Numbered from the stretch's first letter, positions 17,330 to 25,758 are shown. The stretch is 64,000 nucleotides of DNA from Paraburkholderia fungorum (GCF_003610895.1 NZ_MCAS01000013.1:1-64000), one strand, 5' to 3'. A program made the numbers and translations. Notes: generated from the sequence alone by a model not told the origin.

Positions 17330-17449
17330 AGCACTCCCCGCTTGTCCCTATCACGAAATACTGCATCAACTGGCCGGGTCATAGCAAGACTGGGGGAATG
17401 CGCCGGGTTGATAACGGGTTGATGGCTGCTTGGCCTCGGCTTGGCCCAT

Positions 17450-17929
17450 TCACGCGCTGCGCTGCCGGCGCCGATAGAGATCGAGGCCTTTTCTTGCCTG
17501 CGCCCTGATTGCGCGCTGCACGAACGGCGTCCATCCGAGCAGCACGCCCTTTACGCCCAAAGCCTGCCGGGTCCAGCGCCAAAGGTCGAAGGTATCGCGA
17601 TGTTCGACGATGCGGCCCTCACGGAACGTGAAGCGGGCGTCGATGCGGTTGAGCACCGTGCGGCCCGTCTGACTGAAGGTGTAACGGGCCACCCAGTGGG
17701 CGCTGCCATCGATCTCACCGGCTTGAACGCCGTCGAATGTCAGCGAGAAGTCCTGCGCCCGCGCCACCAGCATGCGCCACATGTCACGCGCCTCTTCGCC
17801 GCGCAGCTCGCCAAAGGCCGGATCGCTGAAAACCACGTCGTCGGCGTAGCAGGCGGCCATGGTTTCGGCATCGCGCTGCTGGAACGCGGTATAGAAACGC
17901 TCGATCAGTTCGGTGTTGGGATGGCTCAT
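17450..17929 (-). CDS. NTF2-like (SnoaL-like) protein
   Basis: 159 aa with the cone-shaped SnoaL/NTF2 fold signature: N-terminal helix LIERFYTAFQQRDAETMAACYADDVVFSDPAFGELRG and the strand ending ARFTFREGRIVEHRDTFDLWRW. Such proteins may be isomerases, hydrolases or ligand binders; the reaction cannot be told. The C-terminal RRRQR tail is basic. The start at 17929 matches the family N-terminus; no strong ribosome site is seen. It lies 147 bp downstream of the exporter gene on the same strand. Confidence 0.8.
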   Translation of the reverse strand: MSHPNTELIERFYTAFQQRDAETMAACYADDVVFSDPAFGELRGEEARDMWRMLVARAQDFSLTFDGVQAGEIDGSAHWVARYTFSQTGRTVLNRIDARFTFREGRIVEHRDTFDLWRWTRQALGVKGVLLGWTPFVQRAIRAQARKGLDLYRRRQRSA

Positions 17930-18076
17930 TTTCTTGTGCTTATACGTTGCCGGCCGTGGAGACGACCCGGAAAGGAGCGCGCCCCGAGGTTTGAGCGCGC
18001 GCAAGCAGCACACGATATCGGAAAACGGAGCGGCCGGGGGTGTCGCGGGTATCTGTCACGGGTTGTCCAGCGCCGC

Positions 18077-19672
18077 TCACCCGTTCGAGGCGGCCTCACG
18101 CACCCGAACCTCATCGCTCCTGCGACCCAGCAGGCAGATGCCCGCCGCGATCGCCACCGCAATCGCGCCGGCCACGGAAAGCGCCGCGGCAAAGCCTCCA
18201 GCAAAGCTCGTGTGCGCGGCCGACACCAGCGCGACTCGCAACGCAGGCGGCAGATGCGCGGTGGCCTCACCCACGTCGCCCGCCAGCACGCGCGACATGA
18301 AACCCGCGTCGAGTGCGGTTCTGATCTCGGGCGTCATTGGGATACCGGCCACGAACGCCGCGTGAGTACGGGCCGCGAGCACCGCGCCCAGCACACCTAC
18401 CGACGTGACGATCGCCGTAAAGCGCGTCGTCGTGCTGATACCGGAGGCCATGCCGGTTCGGGCCGCCGGCACGCAGGCCATGATGGCCTTCTGCGTGTCG
18501 CCATTCATGATCCCCGCGCCGAGTCCCGTCACGACCGTGCCGAGCGCCACCAGCGCATAACTCGAGTCGCCAGCCACCCATGCGGTCAGCAGATTGCCGG
18601 CTGCGATCAGCACGAGCCCGGCCGACAACAGCGCCATGCCCGGCAAGCGCCTCGCGAGCACTGCGCCAATATACGGTCCGAGCACCATCGCCAGCGCGAA
18701 CGGCAGCATGCCGACGCCCGCCATGACCGCCGACAGACCGAACGCGTTCTGCAGATAGAGCGGCAAAAACGTCATCATCACCTGTGCGCAGGCGGCATAG
18801 CCGAACATCGCGAGGACGGCGGCAACGAAGCGCCGCTGCCGGAACAGGTTCAGGTCGACCATCGCATGGGCCCGCGAGCGTTGCACCTGGATGAAGGCGC
18901 CAAACAGCAGCACGCATGCCGCGAGTCTCGCACCGGTTGTCCAGCTCGCGAGTCCGTCGGCCGGTATTTCGATCAGCGCCCAGATGCCGAGCGCGAGTGC
19001 CAGGCCAAACAGGATGCTGCCGGCGGCATCGAGCGGACCGGGAGCGGGATTGCGCGACTCGCGAATCGCGCGTGACGCGCACCACGCGAGCACGGCGCAC
19101 ACCGGTAGATTGAGCAGAAAGATCCAGCGCCAGCCGAGCCATTGGGTAATCACCCCTCCGACAAGCGGTGCGACCGTTGTCGCGAGGCCCATGCAGGTCC
19201 CCCAGACCGCCCATGCGCGCACGCGTGCGGGTCCTTCGTGGAAGGTGTTGGCGATCACGGCGAGCGCCGCGGTGAGCAGCATCGCGGCGCCGACGCCCTT
19301 GACCGCGCGCGCCACGTTCAGCATCGCAGCCGACGGCGCCGCGCCGCACCCCAGCGATGCCAGGAAGAATACCGCGAGCCCGAGCAGCAGCATCCGCTTG
19401 CGGCCGACGCGGTCGGCCAGGCCGCCGGCGGGCAGCAGACACGACGCGAAAGCGACCATATAGGCGCTGACCACCCATTCGACCGCGGCGAAACTCGCAT
19501 GGAACGAACGTGCGATCGACGGCAAGGAAACGGCCACGACGTTGGTATCGAGAACGATCAGCGCGCAGGTTGCCGATGCGGTGGCCAGCACGAACGCGGG
19601 GTTGACGGGTTTTTCGCTTCTGGCGTCCGGCGGTTGCGCGGGCAGTGTGGGACGGGGAGACATGGATGACAT
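18077..19672 (-). CDS. EmrB/QacA-type (DHA2) MFS exporter
   Basis: 531 aa, 14 predicted helices. LDTNVVAVSLPSIARSF in helix 1, GLADRVGRKRMLLLG in loop 2-3 (motif A) and WRWIFLLNLPV after helix 6 are DHA2 hallmarks. Divergent from a LysR gene with a 114-bp intergenic region containing an inverted repeat at 19695-19710, a normal arrangement for a regulated efflux pump. No fusion-protein or outer-membrane partner is nearby. Substrate unknown. Confidence 0.88.
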   Translation of the reverse strand: MSSMSPRPTLPAQPPDARSEKPVNPAFVLATASATCALIVLDTNVVAVSLPSIARSFHASFAAVEWVVSAYMVAFASCLLPAGGLADRVGRKRMLLLGLAVFFLASLGCGAAPSAAMLNVARAVKGVGAAMLLTAALAVIANTFHEGPARVRAWAVWGTCMGLATTVAPLVGGVITQWLGWRWIFLLNLPVCAVLAWCASRAIRESRNPAPGPLDAAGSILFGLALALGIWALIEIPADGLASWTTGARLAACVLLFGAFIQVQRSRAHAMVDLNLFRQRRFVAAVLAMFGYAACAQVMMTFLPLYLQNAFGLSAVMAGVGMLPFALAMVLGPYIGAVLARRLPGMALLSAGLVLIAAGNLLTAWVAGDSSYALVALGTVVTGLGAGIMNGDTQKAIMACVPAARTGMASGISTTTRFTAIVTSVGVLGAVLAARTHAAFVAGIPMTPEIRTALDAGFMSRVLAGDVGEATAHLPPALRVALVSAAHTSFAGGFAAALSVAGAIAVAIAAGICLLGRRSDEVRVREAASNG

Positions 19673-19694
19673 ACAGGCGGGCGGACGGAGTCGG

Positions 19695-19710
19695 ATCGAA
19701 GTGCTTCGAT
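19695..19710. promoter_or_regulatory. inverted repeat, candidate LysR operator
   Basis: ATCGAAG (19695-19701) and CTTCGAT (19704-19710) form a perfect 7-bp inverted repeat around TG, 23 bp upstream of the exporter start and 77 bp upstream of the divergent LysR gene. Function inferred from position only. Confidence 0.4.
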
Positions 19711-19786
19711 AGTAGCCACGCGTCTATTGCCTGTCATTAGCATAGAATCACAGAATAATTAGCTCTGGCGGAAATACTGAAAAGTC

Positions 19787-20662
19787 ATGCGAAAACTCGA
19801 CCTCCGCCATATTCATGCCTTCGTCTGCGTTGCGAAGCATTTGCACTTCTCCCGCGCCGCCGACGAACTGGATATCGCGGCCCCTTCGCTGACCAAGCTC
19901 ATCCAGGAAGCCGAACGGCTGCTCGGCGTGCGGCTTTTTCATCGCACCAAGCGGTCGGTGGCATTAAGCGCGGCTGGCAGCGCCTACCTCGTCGAAGCGC
20001 TCAGCGCGCTCGACCACCTCGCCCGCGGCGAGGAGCGCGCGATTCTCGCTGAGCGCGGCGAGCTGGGCAGGATCGAAGTCGGCTATGTTGCGTCGGCCGC
20101 CTATGCCGGCGTATTGCAACGGGCGGTCGGCAGCTTTCGCGCCAGGTATCCGGGTGTCGATGTTTCGATTCGCGAGGTGCCGATGGACGGCGCGACCGGG
20201 ATGCTGCGCGACGGCCTGCTCGACGCCGCCTACGTGCGCCCGCCGATGCCGCTCGTCGACGGCATTCAGGCCAGCACCGTGCACCGCGACACGTTCGTCC
20301 TCGCGCTGCCGGAAAATTCCGCGCTGGCCAGCCTGCCGGAGATCAAACCGGCGCAGCTGCGCGAGCAGTGTTTCGTCCTGCCGGAACAGGAAGCCGGGAC
20401 CTTCGAAGTCGCGCGGCGCGGGCGTTTTTCGCCGCAGCTCGGGTCGCGTCCCGGCACCCTTGCGGCCGTGCTGGCATGTGTATCGCTCGGCGGCAATGTC
20501 GCGGTCGTGCCGCATACGCTGGCCGATTGCATCACCTTGCCTGGCGTGGTCTACCGAAACATCGCCGGCAGGCCCATCGCCTCGGAGATTGCACTTGCCT
20601 TTCGAAAGTTCGAACGGGCGCCGGCCGTGCGGGCCTTTCTCGAGTTCGCGCGAAGCGCCTGA
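19787..20662 (+). CDS. LysR-family transcriptional regulator
   Basis: 291 aa. Residues 4-62 form the DNA-binding domain (FSRAADELDIAAPSLTKLIQEAERLLGVRLFHRTKRSVALSAAG, given here as a family match); the remainder is the effector-binding domain with RIEVGYVASAAYAGVLQRAV. It is divergent from the exporter at 18077-19672 and probably regulates it. The ATG at 19787 starts four residues before the first helix. Confidence 0.9.
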   Translation: MRKLDLRHIHAFVCVAKHLHFSRAADELDIAAPSLTKLIQEAERLLGVRLFHRTKRSVALSAAGSAYLVEALSALDHLARGEERAILAERGELGRIEVGYVASAAYAGVLQRAVGSFRARYPGVDVSIREVPMDGATGMLRDGLLDAAYVRPPMPLVDGIQASTVHRDTFVLALPENSALASLPEIKPAQLREQCFVLPEQEAGTFEVARRGRFSPQLGSRPGTLAAVLACVSLGGNVAVVPHTLADCITLPGVVYRNIAGRPIASEIALAFRKFERAPAVRAFLEFARSA

Positions 20663-20692
20663 AGCTGCCTCTGCTACACTCGCGCTGCCTTT

Positions 20693-20716
20693 CGTTATAT
20701 CCTGTCGAATATCACG
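20693..20716. promoter_or_regulatory. ModE-box 1
   Basis: CGTTATAT, eight bases (CCTGTCGA), ATATCACG: an inverted repeat of the ModE operator type. 78 bases separate it from the GTG of the next gene. Box 2 is almost identical and has the same 78-base spacing to its own gene. Confidence 0.78.
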
Positions 20717-20794
20717 GTATGCTTCGTGAAGCGCGGCGGCTCGCCCGTCGCCCGCGCACGATGAAGCGAAACAAGCCAGCAGGAGCCAGCAGCG

Positions 20795-21349
20795 GTGCGT
20801 AATAGACTGACAGCGAGACCTCCCGCGCAAGTTACAGCCCAACTCACGGCGCAACTCCCAGCGCAATCTGCATCGCTCCCCCTATTGCGATCCACCTTGC
20901 CCATCCCGGCGGGACGCCTCGCGAAGGGGCTGTCGTCGAGCATTGTCGCGGTGAAATCGGCGTCCGAGCGTGGCCGCGCCGAGCTGATCCGCGATGTCGT
21001 GGATGCTTACCGGCGCCTTTACGGCAGCGTGCAGCGCTTCGTGACGATGCTGACGGACGACCGCCTGAACTTCGCATCGGTAGGTACCTCGGGTTCGCAT
21101 TCATTGAACCAGTTGCTCTCGATCCTCGCCGAAGAAGCCAGGGCGGCGGCTTTCGTCCGTCTGCGCGAACTGAAAGCCGCGATCGAAGAGGCACGCTCGG
21201 CTGAGCAGCTTCGCGACGCGATATTCTCGGACGCGTACAGCAACGATCTGGCCGCCTTACGCAAGGTGGTGGCGGAACTCGAACGGCTCGACGCGGCGTT
21301 TATCGGCCTGTGCGTCGGCCATGTGCTTGATCGCCATAGCCAGATATGA
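20795..21349 (+). CDS. hypothetical protein under a ModE box
   Basis: 184 aa, family not recognised. No signal peptide or membrane helix. Residues 10-24 carry a short Q-A-rich repeat (QVTAQLTAQLPAQ) encoded by degenerate 12-bp units, after which the protein is predominantly alpha-helical (about 50-180), with a likely coiled coil at 100-165. No cysteine pair; a single C near residue 173 and H179. Start: GTG with AGGAG upstream; a downstream start is possible because the first 35 residues look poorly conserved in type. It lies between ModE boxes 1 and 2, directly before the DUF2325 gene, so it is probably molybdate-regulated. Function unknown. Confidence 0.65.
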   Translation: MRNRLTARPPAQVTAQLTAQLPAQSASLPLLRSTLPIPAGRLAKGLSSSIVAVKSASERGRAELIRDVVDAYRRLYGSVQRFVTMLTDDRLNFASVGTSGSHSLNQLLSILAEEARAAAFVRLRELKAAIEEARSAEQLRDAIFSDAYSNDLAALRKVVAELERLDAAFIGLCVGHVLDRHSQI

Positions 21350-21367
21350 ACGTCTTTATTTGCCCAT

Positions 21368-21391
21368 CGTTATATCCTTTCGAATATATCG
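21368..21391. promoter_or_regulatory. ModE-box 2
   Basis: CGTTATAT, eight bases (CCTTTCGA), ATATATCG. Starts 18 bases after the previous stop codon and lies 78 bases before the ATG of the DUF2325 gene, so that gene has its own controlled promoter rather than depending only on read-through. Confidence 0.8.
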
Positions 21392-21469
21392 CCAGCAGCG
21401 CTTGCATGGCACTTGTGTCGAGCACGCACATTCAGTCAGCCTGACGCCAGAACCGGATTCGAGGTCCTC

Positions 21470-22819
21470 ATGCATACGCCACCGTTTCGTCTTGCCCAGC
21501 CTTCGCGTCTCAAACTGTCCAGCGACGAGCTGGCCGGGACCGGTTTGCGCGCGGCCGATCCGTGCTGCACGCCCGCCCAGGCATCGCTCCCGAACGCCAA
21601 ACGGCGCACGCGCCTCGCCGAGCTCGACGGCCAACTGCATTGCTCGATCATCGGCACCTGTCTGAGCACGCACGAACTGCGCAAGCTGGTGCCTAAACTC
21701 ACGGGCCTCGATAGCCGCGACGCGAGCGATCTGGAGATTCATCACTCGGCAGTCGAACTCGCGATCAATGGCGGCGCGGGCGCCAAAGCCCTGCACAAGT
21801 TGCTCGATGAGCACTATGCGGCAGCAATCCGCCGCTTCGACAAAGCCACCGACGAAGCCGAGCTGCTGAAGCTCTGGGAAGAAGCACTGAAAAGCGGCGA
21901 CATCCCGCCCGCTTACTGGGCGTTGATGACGCATCCCTACGCGGATCTGCACGTGCGCCATAAAGCGTTCGGCGACTTGCACATGTTGTCGCATCTGGTC
22001 GGCGCGGCGAATCGCGCGGATATCCGCAGGCTGGTGGCGCTCGAAGCGGAAAACGCCGAGCTGAAAGAGAAAGTCGAGCGGCAACAGGCCCGCCTGCAGG
22101 AGATCGGTATGCAGCGCGACGCGTCGATCGCCGCGCTCAATGAGCAGATCGCGCAGCTCACCGCCCTGGCCACGCGCCGCACGCCGGCGGATCCTGACGA
22201 TCTTGAAGCCGAAGTATCCAGGCTGCGCGACAAGCTGAGCGACGCCGACCAGCGGCTGGCCTTGCACACCAGCCGCCGCGAGGCCGCGGAACAACGGGTG
22301 CTGCAGGAACAAGGCGCGGCGCTCGCGTTACGCAAGAGCCACGATCAGGCGCTCGCGCTTCTCAAGCTGGTGCAAAGCGAATGTGATGCGCTGGAGCGCG
22401 CAACGGTGGACTTGGCCCCCGGTCATGGCGCCGGAATGCGGCAAGCGAGCCTCGACAGTGTGCGCGGCAAACGGATCGTATATGTGGGCGGCCGCCCCGG
22501 TTCGAACGCCGCGCTCAAGCGGATGGTGGAAGCCGCCGGCGGTGATTTCGTGGTGCATGACGGCGGCGTGGAAGATCGCAAAGGTCTGCTTGCCGCGGCA
22601 TTGCCGGGCGCGGATATCGTTGTGTTTCCGGTCGACTGCGTCGATCACGATTCGATGAATACGCTCAAGCGGGTGTGTGAGCGCCATCAGATCGACTACT
22701 ACCCGTTGCGCACGGCGAGCGTGGCGAGCTTCGTCGAACTGGTGGACCGCCTGCGCCCCGAGCATCTTGCCCAGTTGGGCAATCCGCCACCCTCGGCGTT
22801 TTGCCTGCGCCATAGTTGA
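21470..22819 (+). CDS. DUF2325 domain protein in molybdenum regulon
   Basis: 449 aa. Residues about 55-200 are a helical N-terminal domain (CSIIGTCLSTHELRKLVPKL), 200-330 a long coiled coil, and about 340-440 the DUF2325 domain: YVGGRPGSNAALKRMVEAAGG, then HDGGVEDRKGLL, VVFPVDCVDHDSMNTLKR and YYPLRTASVASF. DUF2325 has a Rossmann-like appearance with conserved C and H in VDCVDHD; its biochemical role is not established. Start chosen at ATG 21470 with GAGG upstream; an in-frame start at 21413 would overlap no box but lacks a ribosome site. ModE box 2 lies upstream. Confidence 0.85.
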   Translation: MHTPPFRLAQPSRLKLSSDELAGTGLRAADPCCTPAQASLPNAKRRTRLAELDGQLHCSIIGTCLSTHELRKLVPKLTGLDSRDASDLEIHHSAVELAINGGAGAKALHKLLDEHYAAAIRRFDKATDEAELLKLWEEALKSGDIPPAYWALMTHPYADLHVRHKAFGDLHMLSHLVGAANRADIRRLVALEAENAELKEKVERQQARLQEIGMQRDASIAALNEQIAQLTALATRRTPADPDDLEAEVSRLRDKLSDADQRLALHTSRREAAEQRVLQEQGAALALRKSHDQALALLKLVQSECDALERATVDLAPGHGAGMRQASLDSVRGKRIVYVGGRPGSNAALKRMVEAAGGDFVVHDGGVEDRKGLLAAALPGADIVVFPVDCVDHDSMNTLKRVCERHQIDYYPLRTASVASFVELVDRLRPEHLAQLGNPPPSAFCLRHS

Positions 22820-22894
22820 ACCGCCGACGGTGAGCCATAAATCACAAGCCGTCAGGCGTGGGCGCTGAATCGGGAAACACTCGGCACCCGCCGC

Positions 22895-23293
22895 TCAGGA
22901 GCGAATCAGTCTGGTCAACTCGGCGATCTGTTTCGCGCAGCTTCGTTGCGCCTCGGTTTCGACGTCGCGGTACAGACGAATGATGTTTTCGCCCACCGGC
23001 GTCAGCGTGCAGCCGCCACCGCTTTGACCGCCCTGCTCCGAATGGGTGGCGGGCTCCTTGAGCGAGCGGTTCAGTTCGTCGATCAGCAGCCATGCACGCC
23101 GGTATGACATGCCGAGACTGCGCGCCGCCGCCGAGATCGACCCGTATTCGTGCACGGCTTCGAGCAGTTCGACTTTGCCCGGCCCGAGCGCAACGGCGTC
23201 ACCGCTCAGAATGCGCATTCGGAAGCGCACTTCGGGGCGCGGTTTCGCGGATTTCGTCTCGGGTCTTGGTTTAGTTTTCGCGGTATCAGCCAT
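22895..23293 (-). CDS. modE: ModE-type molybdate-responsive regulator, DNA-binding domain only
   Basis: 132 aa. The winged helix-turn-helix of ModE is clear: LLEAVHEYGSISAAARSLGMSYRRAWLLIDELN, then GGQSGGGCTLTPVGENIIRLYR. E. coli ModE (about 260 aa) has two C-terminal Mop/TOBE molybdate-binding domains; they are absent here, so ligand sensing must occur otherwise (a partner protein, or the short form itself). The basic N-terminal tail (KTKPRPETKSAKPRPE) is extra. Start at ATG 23293 is preferred over 23329. It is the last gene of a minus-strand cluster after the NifQ-like gene (52-bp gap) and probably binds the four boxes in this region. Confidence 0.87.
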   Translation of the reverse strand: MADTAKTKPRPETKSAKPRPEVRFRMRILSGDAVALGPGKVELLEAVHEYGSISAAARSLGMSYRRAWLLIDELNRSLKEPATHSEQGGQSGGGCTLTPVGENIIRLYRDVETEAQRSCAKQIAELTRLIRS

Positions 23294-23345
23294 GCGCGAA
23301 AGGATACACGAACCACCTCGCGCTGCCACCTCGACTAAATAGCCT

Positions 23346-23981
23346 TCAATGCCCGCCGGGGAAGCAATGTCCGTAGTCTTCGCAGCCTGGACAACCGGGC
23401 GCGGGGCCAGGCTCGAGCCCCAACGAAAGCGCGCGCTGCTGGGCCAAGAATTTCTTCCAGCGCAGATTGTCGACGTTCAGTTCGACGAGCCTCGGGAAGT
23501 AACGCGTCAGCATCCAGGTGACCTCTTCGCGGCCCACAAGGCCGAGGTCGCGCCACAGGTGATCGGGCCGCAGGCACGCGTGCGCGATGATCGAAGCAAG
23601 ACAATGGGCGTCACTTGCGTCGACGGTGGAGTTGGAATACGTGAGCAGAAGCGTGCGGAGCGTGTCGACGAATACCGCATGTTCGCCGGTGTCGACAAAG
23701 GGCAATGCGGATAAAGGTGCAAACGCCGACGCATGCACAAAGTGCCGCTCCAGTAACGCGCGCCATGCCGCTTGCGGCAAGCCCAGCAGCACAAGTTCGT
23801 CACGCACGTCGCGCGCGGCAATCAGCCTCGCGAACAGTTGCGTATCGGGCGACGCAGCGTTTGTCGCCCCAGCCAGCCACCGGGCCGTGCGTTCAGCGAC
23901 CTGGGCATCGAGCGGCGCGCGCAGCGGTGCGGTGCCGCGCGTGGCATCTCCGTCAGCAGGTGAAAGCGGTTCGTCAGGCAT
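23346..23981 (-). CDS. NifQ-like molybdenum carrier protein
   Basis: 211 aa. The C-terminal RWKKF followed by a cysteine cluster ending CEDYGHCF is the NifQ signature. NifQ normally has C-x4-C-x2-C-x5-C, binds an Fe-S/Mo cluster and delivers Mo to FeMo-cofactor synthesis. Here C-x2-C-x5-C is present but the residue at the first cysteine position is glycine, in EPGPAPGC. The middle (LARLIAARDVRDELVLLGLPQAAWRALLERHF) and LLLTYSNSTVDASDAHCLASIIAHACLRPDHLWRDLGL segments fit NifQ (recalled). No nif genes are in the window. It lies between a Moco-domain gene and modE, all on one strand. Mo donation to another target is inferred. Confidence 0.78.
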   Translation of the reverse strand: MPDEPLSPADGDATRGTAPLRAPLDAQVAERTARWLAGATNAASPDTQLFARLIAARDVRDELVLLGLPQAAWRALLERHFVHASAFAPLSALPFVDTGEHAVFVDTLRTLLLTYSNSTVDASDAHCLASIIAHACLRPDHLWRDLGLVGREEVTWMLTRYFPRLVELNVDNLRWKKFLAQQRALSLGLEPGPAPGCPGCEDYGHCFPGGH

Positions 23982-24035
23982 GCGGGCAACACGATGGTGA
24001 AGAGAGAACCATGGTACGCCCGCCGTGCGAATCGG

Positions 24036-24524
24036 CTATGCCAGCGGCTTCAAAACATGCGCCTCGATACGCGCGAGGCGTTTGACATGGCGTGGCGCGG
24101 GCAGAATGTCCGAACCCGAAAACAGAATCGGCGCGCCGTCTTCCGCGCCGAGCGTACGGCCACCGCATTCGTAGGCGACCAGCACGTTCTCGCCAATCGG
24201 CGTGTTGAACAACTCATGCCATGAAAACGTCACGACGTAGCCATCGTGCCCGATCGCCACGAATACCGTGCGCTTGAACTCGCCCGGCACCTCGTTCGGC
24301 AGCCCCGCCTCCGAGAGCAAGGTCGTCAAACGCACGCCGCGGTACGGCTCGACGCTGCGGATGAAGCGGTTCGTCGTGTAGCAGCGCAGATCGAACGGCG
24401 CCGACTGCACGCTTTCGTACGACCTGAGCCGCTCGAGATCGAAAGACAAGGGGCGCTGGAATCGTCCGCTCAGGACAAGCGCGCTGTCGACGGCAGGCGC
24501 GGCAATCACATTCACACTATCCAT
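24036..24524 (-). CDS. small molybdopterin-binding-domain oxidoreductase-like protein
   Basis: 162 aa, corresponding to a shortened sulfite-oxidase-type Moco domain (PF00174-like): ALVLSGRFQRPLSFDLERLR at the start, C48 in FDLRCYTTNR as the possible Mo-ligating cysteine, YRGVRLTTLLSEAGLP, VFVAIGHDGYVVTFSWHELF, VLVAYECGGRTL and APRHVKRLARIEAHVL. It lacks the dimerisation domain and any signal peptide, unlike MsrP or sulfite oxidase. It may use or merely bind Moco. It is the first gene of the run towards nifQ-like (54-bp gap) and modE, with ModE box 3 only 43 bp upstream of the start. Confidence 0.8.
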   Translation of the reverse strand: MDSVNVIAAPAVDSALVLSGRFQRPLSFDLERLRSYESVQSAPFDLRCYTTNRFIRSVEPYRGVRLTTLLSEAGLPNEVPGEFKRTVFVAIGHDGYVVTFSWHELFNTPIGENVLVAYECGGRTLGAEDGAPILFSGSDILPAPRHVKRLARIEAHVLKPLA

Positions 24525-24567
24525 ACTCGGTTATCTCCAGCATTGTTGCCTGAGCGGCTTGTTCACT

Positions 24568-24591
24568 CGTTATGTCCGTGTGTATATTACG
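24568..24591. promoter_or_regulatory. ModE-box 3 (divergent)
   Basis: CGTTATGT, eight bases (CCGTGTGT), ATATTACG. It is 43 bp upstream of the Moco-domain gene on the minus strand and 160 bp upstream of the lipoprotein gene on the plus strand, so it can control both, including modE itself. Confidence 0.75.
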
Positions 24592-24751
24592 CTGCGACGA
24601 CGGCCACGGCGCAGAAATGCGTCGATACCGGCTATATCGCCGGGCATATCGGCCCCGCCGTCAGCGTCCTCCACATCTATAACAATTCACGGCTCACGTG
24701 GACTCACCGGCTTCGTGGCCGGTCTTCCATCCGGGCCGCTCAGGAGATTAC

Positions 24752-25711
24752 ATGCGCTTCTCTCGCTTTTCAGCCGGCTTCTCGGCCGGCGTCTCATCCG
24801 CTCTGTCAGGCACCACCCGCCTCGCCCTCGTCAGCTGTGGTCTGATCGCCCTGCTGGCCGGCTGCGGCGGCGATAACGTCGCGGCTGTGCCGCAACGCAT
24901 CGCCGTCAGCGCCGCGCCGAACGGCATCGCGGTGCGCGCGGCAGACGGCGCCGTCTTCATCACCGACGACCAGACCAACGGCGTGCTCTCCTCCCCCGAC
25001 GGCCACACCTTCTCGCACTACGCCGGCGTGCCGGTCGTGGCCGGCCAGGCGAACAGCCTCAGCCAGCTGAGTTTCGCCGATGCCGGCACGCTGATGATCG
25101 AACGCTTCGGCTTCGGCACCGCGAGCGCGGTGTTCAGCATCACCGGCGCGGACACGCTCGCGCCGCTAAGCGGCCCCAATCCGGCGCGGCGCCGCCTCGG
25201 GCTCATCTCGATCGGCTCGAATCGCCTGCTGTCCACGTGGTTCATCAAGAACGGCAGCGCGGCTCCACAAGGCGGCCTGAGCCTGATCACTTACGACCCG
25301 AACGCCCATACCGCTGTCGAGAGCGATCTGCTGACGGGTCTCGGCAAGCCGGTCGGCGTGGCCGTGTCGGGAGACACCGTGTACGTCTCCGATCAGGCGA
25401 ACAACAACATCGTCAAATCGAGTCTGAGCACGCTGCTCGGCGGCTCGCAAGCGGTAGCGCCGAGCGCGACGCTCGCGCAGATCACCAGCCCCGACCTGAT
25501 GGCCGTCGACGCGAACGGCACCCTCTATACCAAGTGCAACACCACCGGTCTCTGCCGGATCGCACCGGACGGCACGATCAGCCTGCTTGCAAACGACTTT
25601 CAGGACGCTCGCGGCGTGGCGATCGACGCACCCCGGCATCTGCTGTACGCCATCGACCGCGCCGGCAGCTCGGGCGGCACCAGCTACGTGCGGATTTTTC
25701 CGCTCAATTAA
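24752..25711 (+). CDS. NHL-type beta-propeller lipoprotein
   Basis: 319 aa. A lipoprotein signal with lipobox LAGC (C38) and an extended n-region; after it, repeated strand motifs such as PNGIAVRAADGAVFITDDQTN, PVGVAVSGDTVYVSDQANNNIV and ARGVAIDAPRHLLYAIDRA indicate an NHL/SMP-30-like beta-propeller. Predicted to sit in the periplasm or outer membrane. Start at ATG 24752 with AGGAG six bases before it. Its place between ModE box 3 and the molybdate binding-protein gene suggests a molybdate-related envelope role, for instance binding an oxyanion or a protein partner, but the family gives no function. Confidence 0.75.
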   Translation: MRFSRFSAGFSAGVSSALSGTTRLALVSCGLIALLAGCGGDNVAAVPQRIAVSAAPNGIAVRAADGAVFITDDQTNGVLSSPDGHTFSHYAGVPVVAGQANSLSQLSFADAGTLMIERFGFGTASAVFSITGADTLAPLSGPNPARRRLGLISIGSNRLLSTWFIKNGSAAPQGGLSLITYDPNAHTAVESDLLTGLGKPVGVAVSGDTVYVSDQANNNIVKSSLSTLLGGSQAVAPSATLAQITSPDLMAVDANGTLYTKCNTTGLCRIAPDGTISLLANDFQDARGVAIDAPRHLLYAIDRAGSSGGTSYVRIFPLN

Positions 25712-25758
25712 TTGACCACACGGAGCGCGCAGCGACGTACAAAGCCATGCGATGACGT

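Noticed and set aside
17441..19075. 544-codon plus-strand frame over the NTF2-like and exporter genes
   Set aside because: Arg/His-rich product typical of an antisense shadow; the minus-strand products have clear family motifs.
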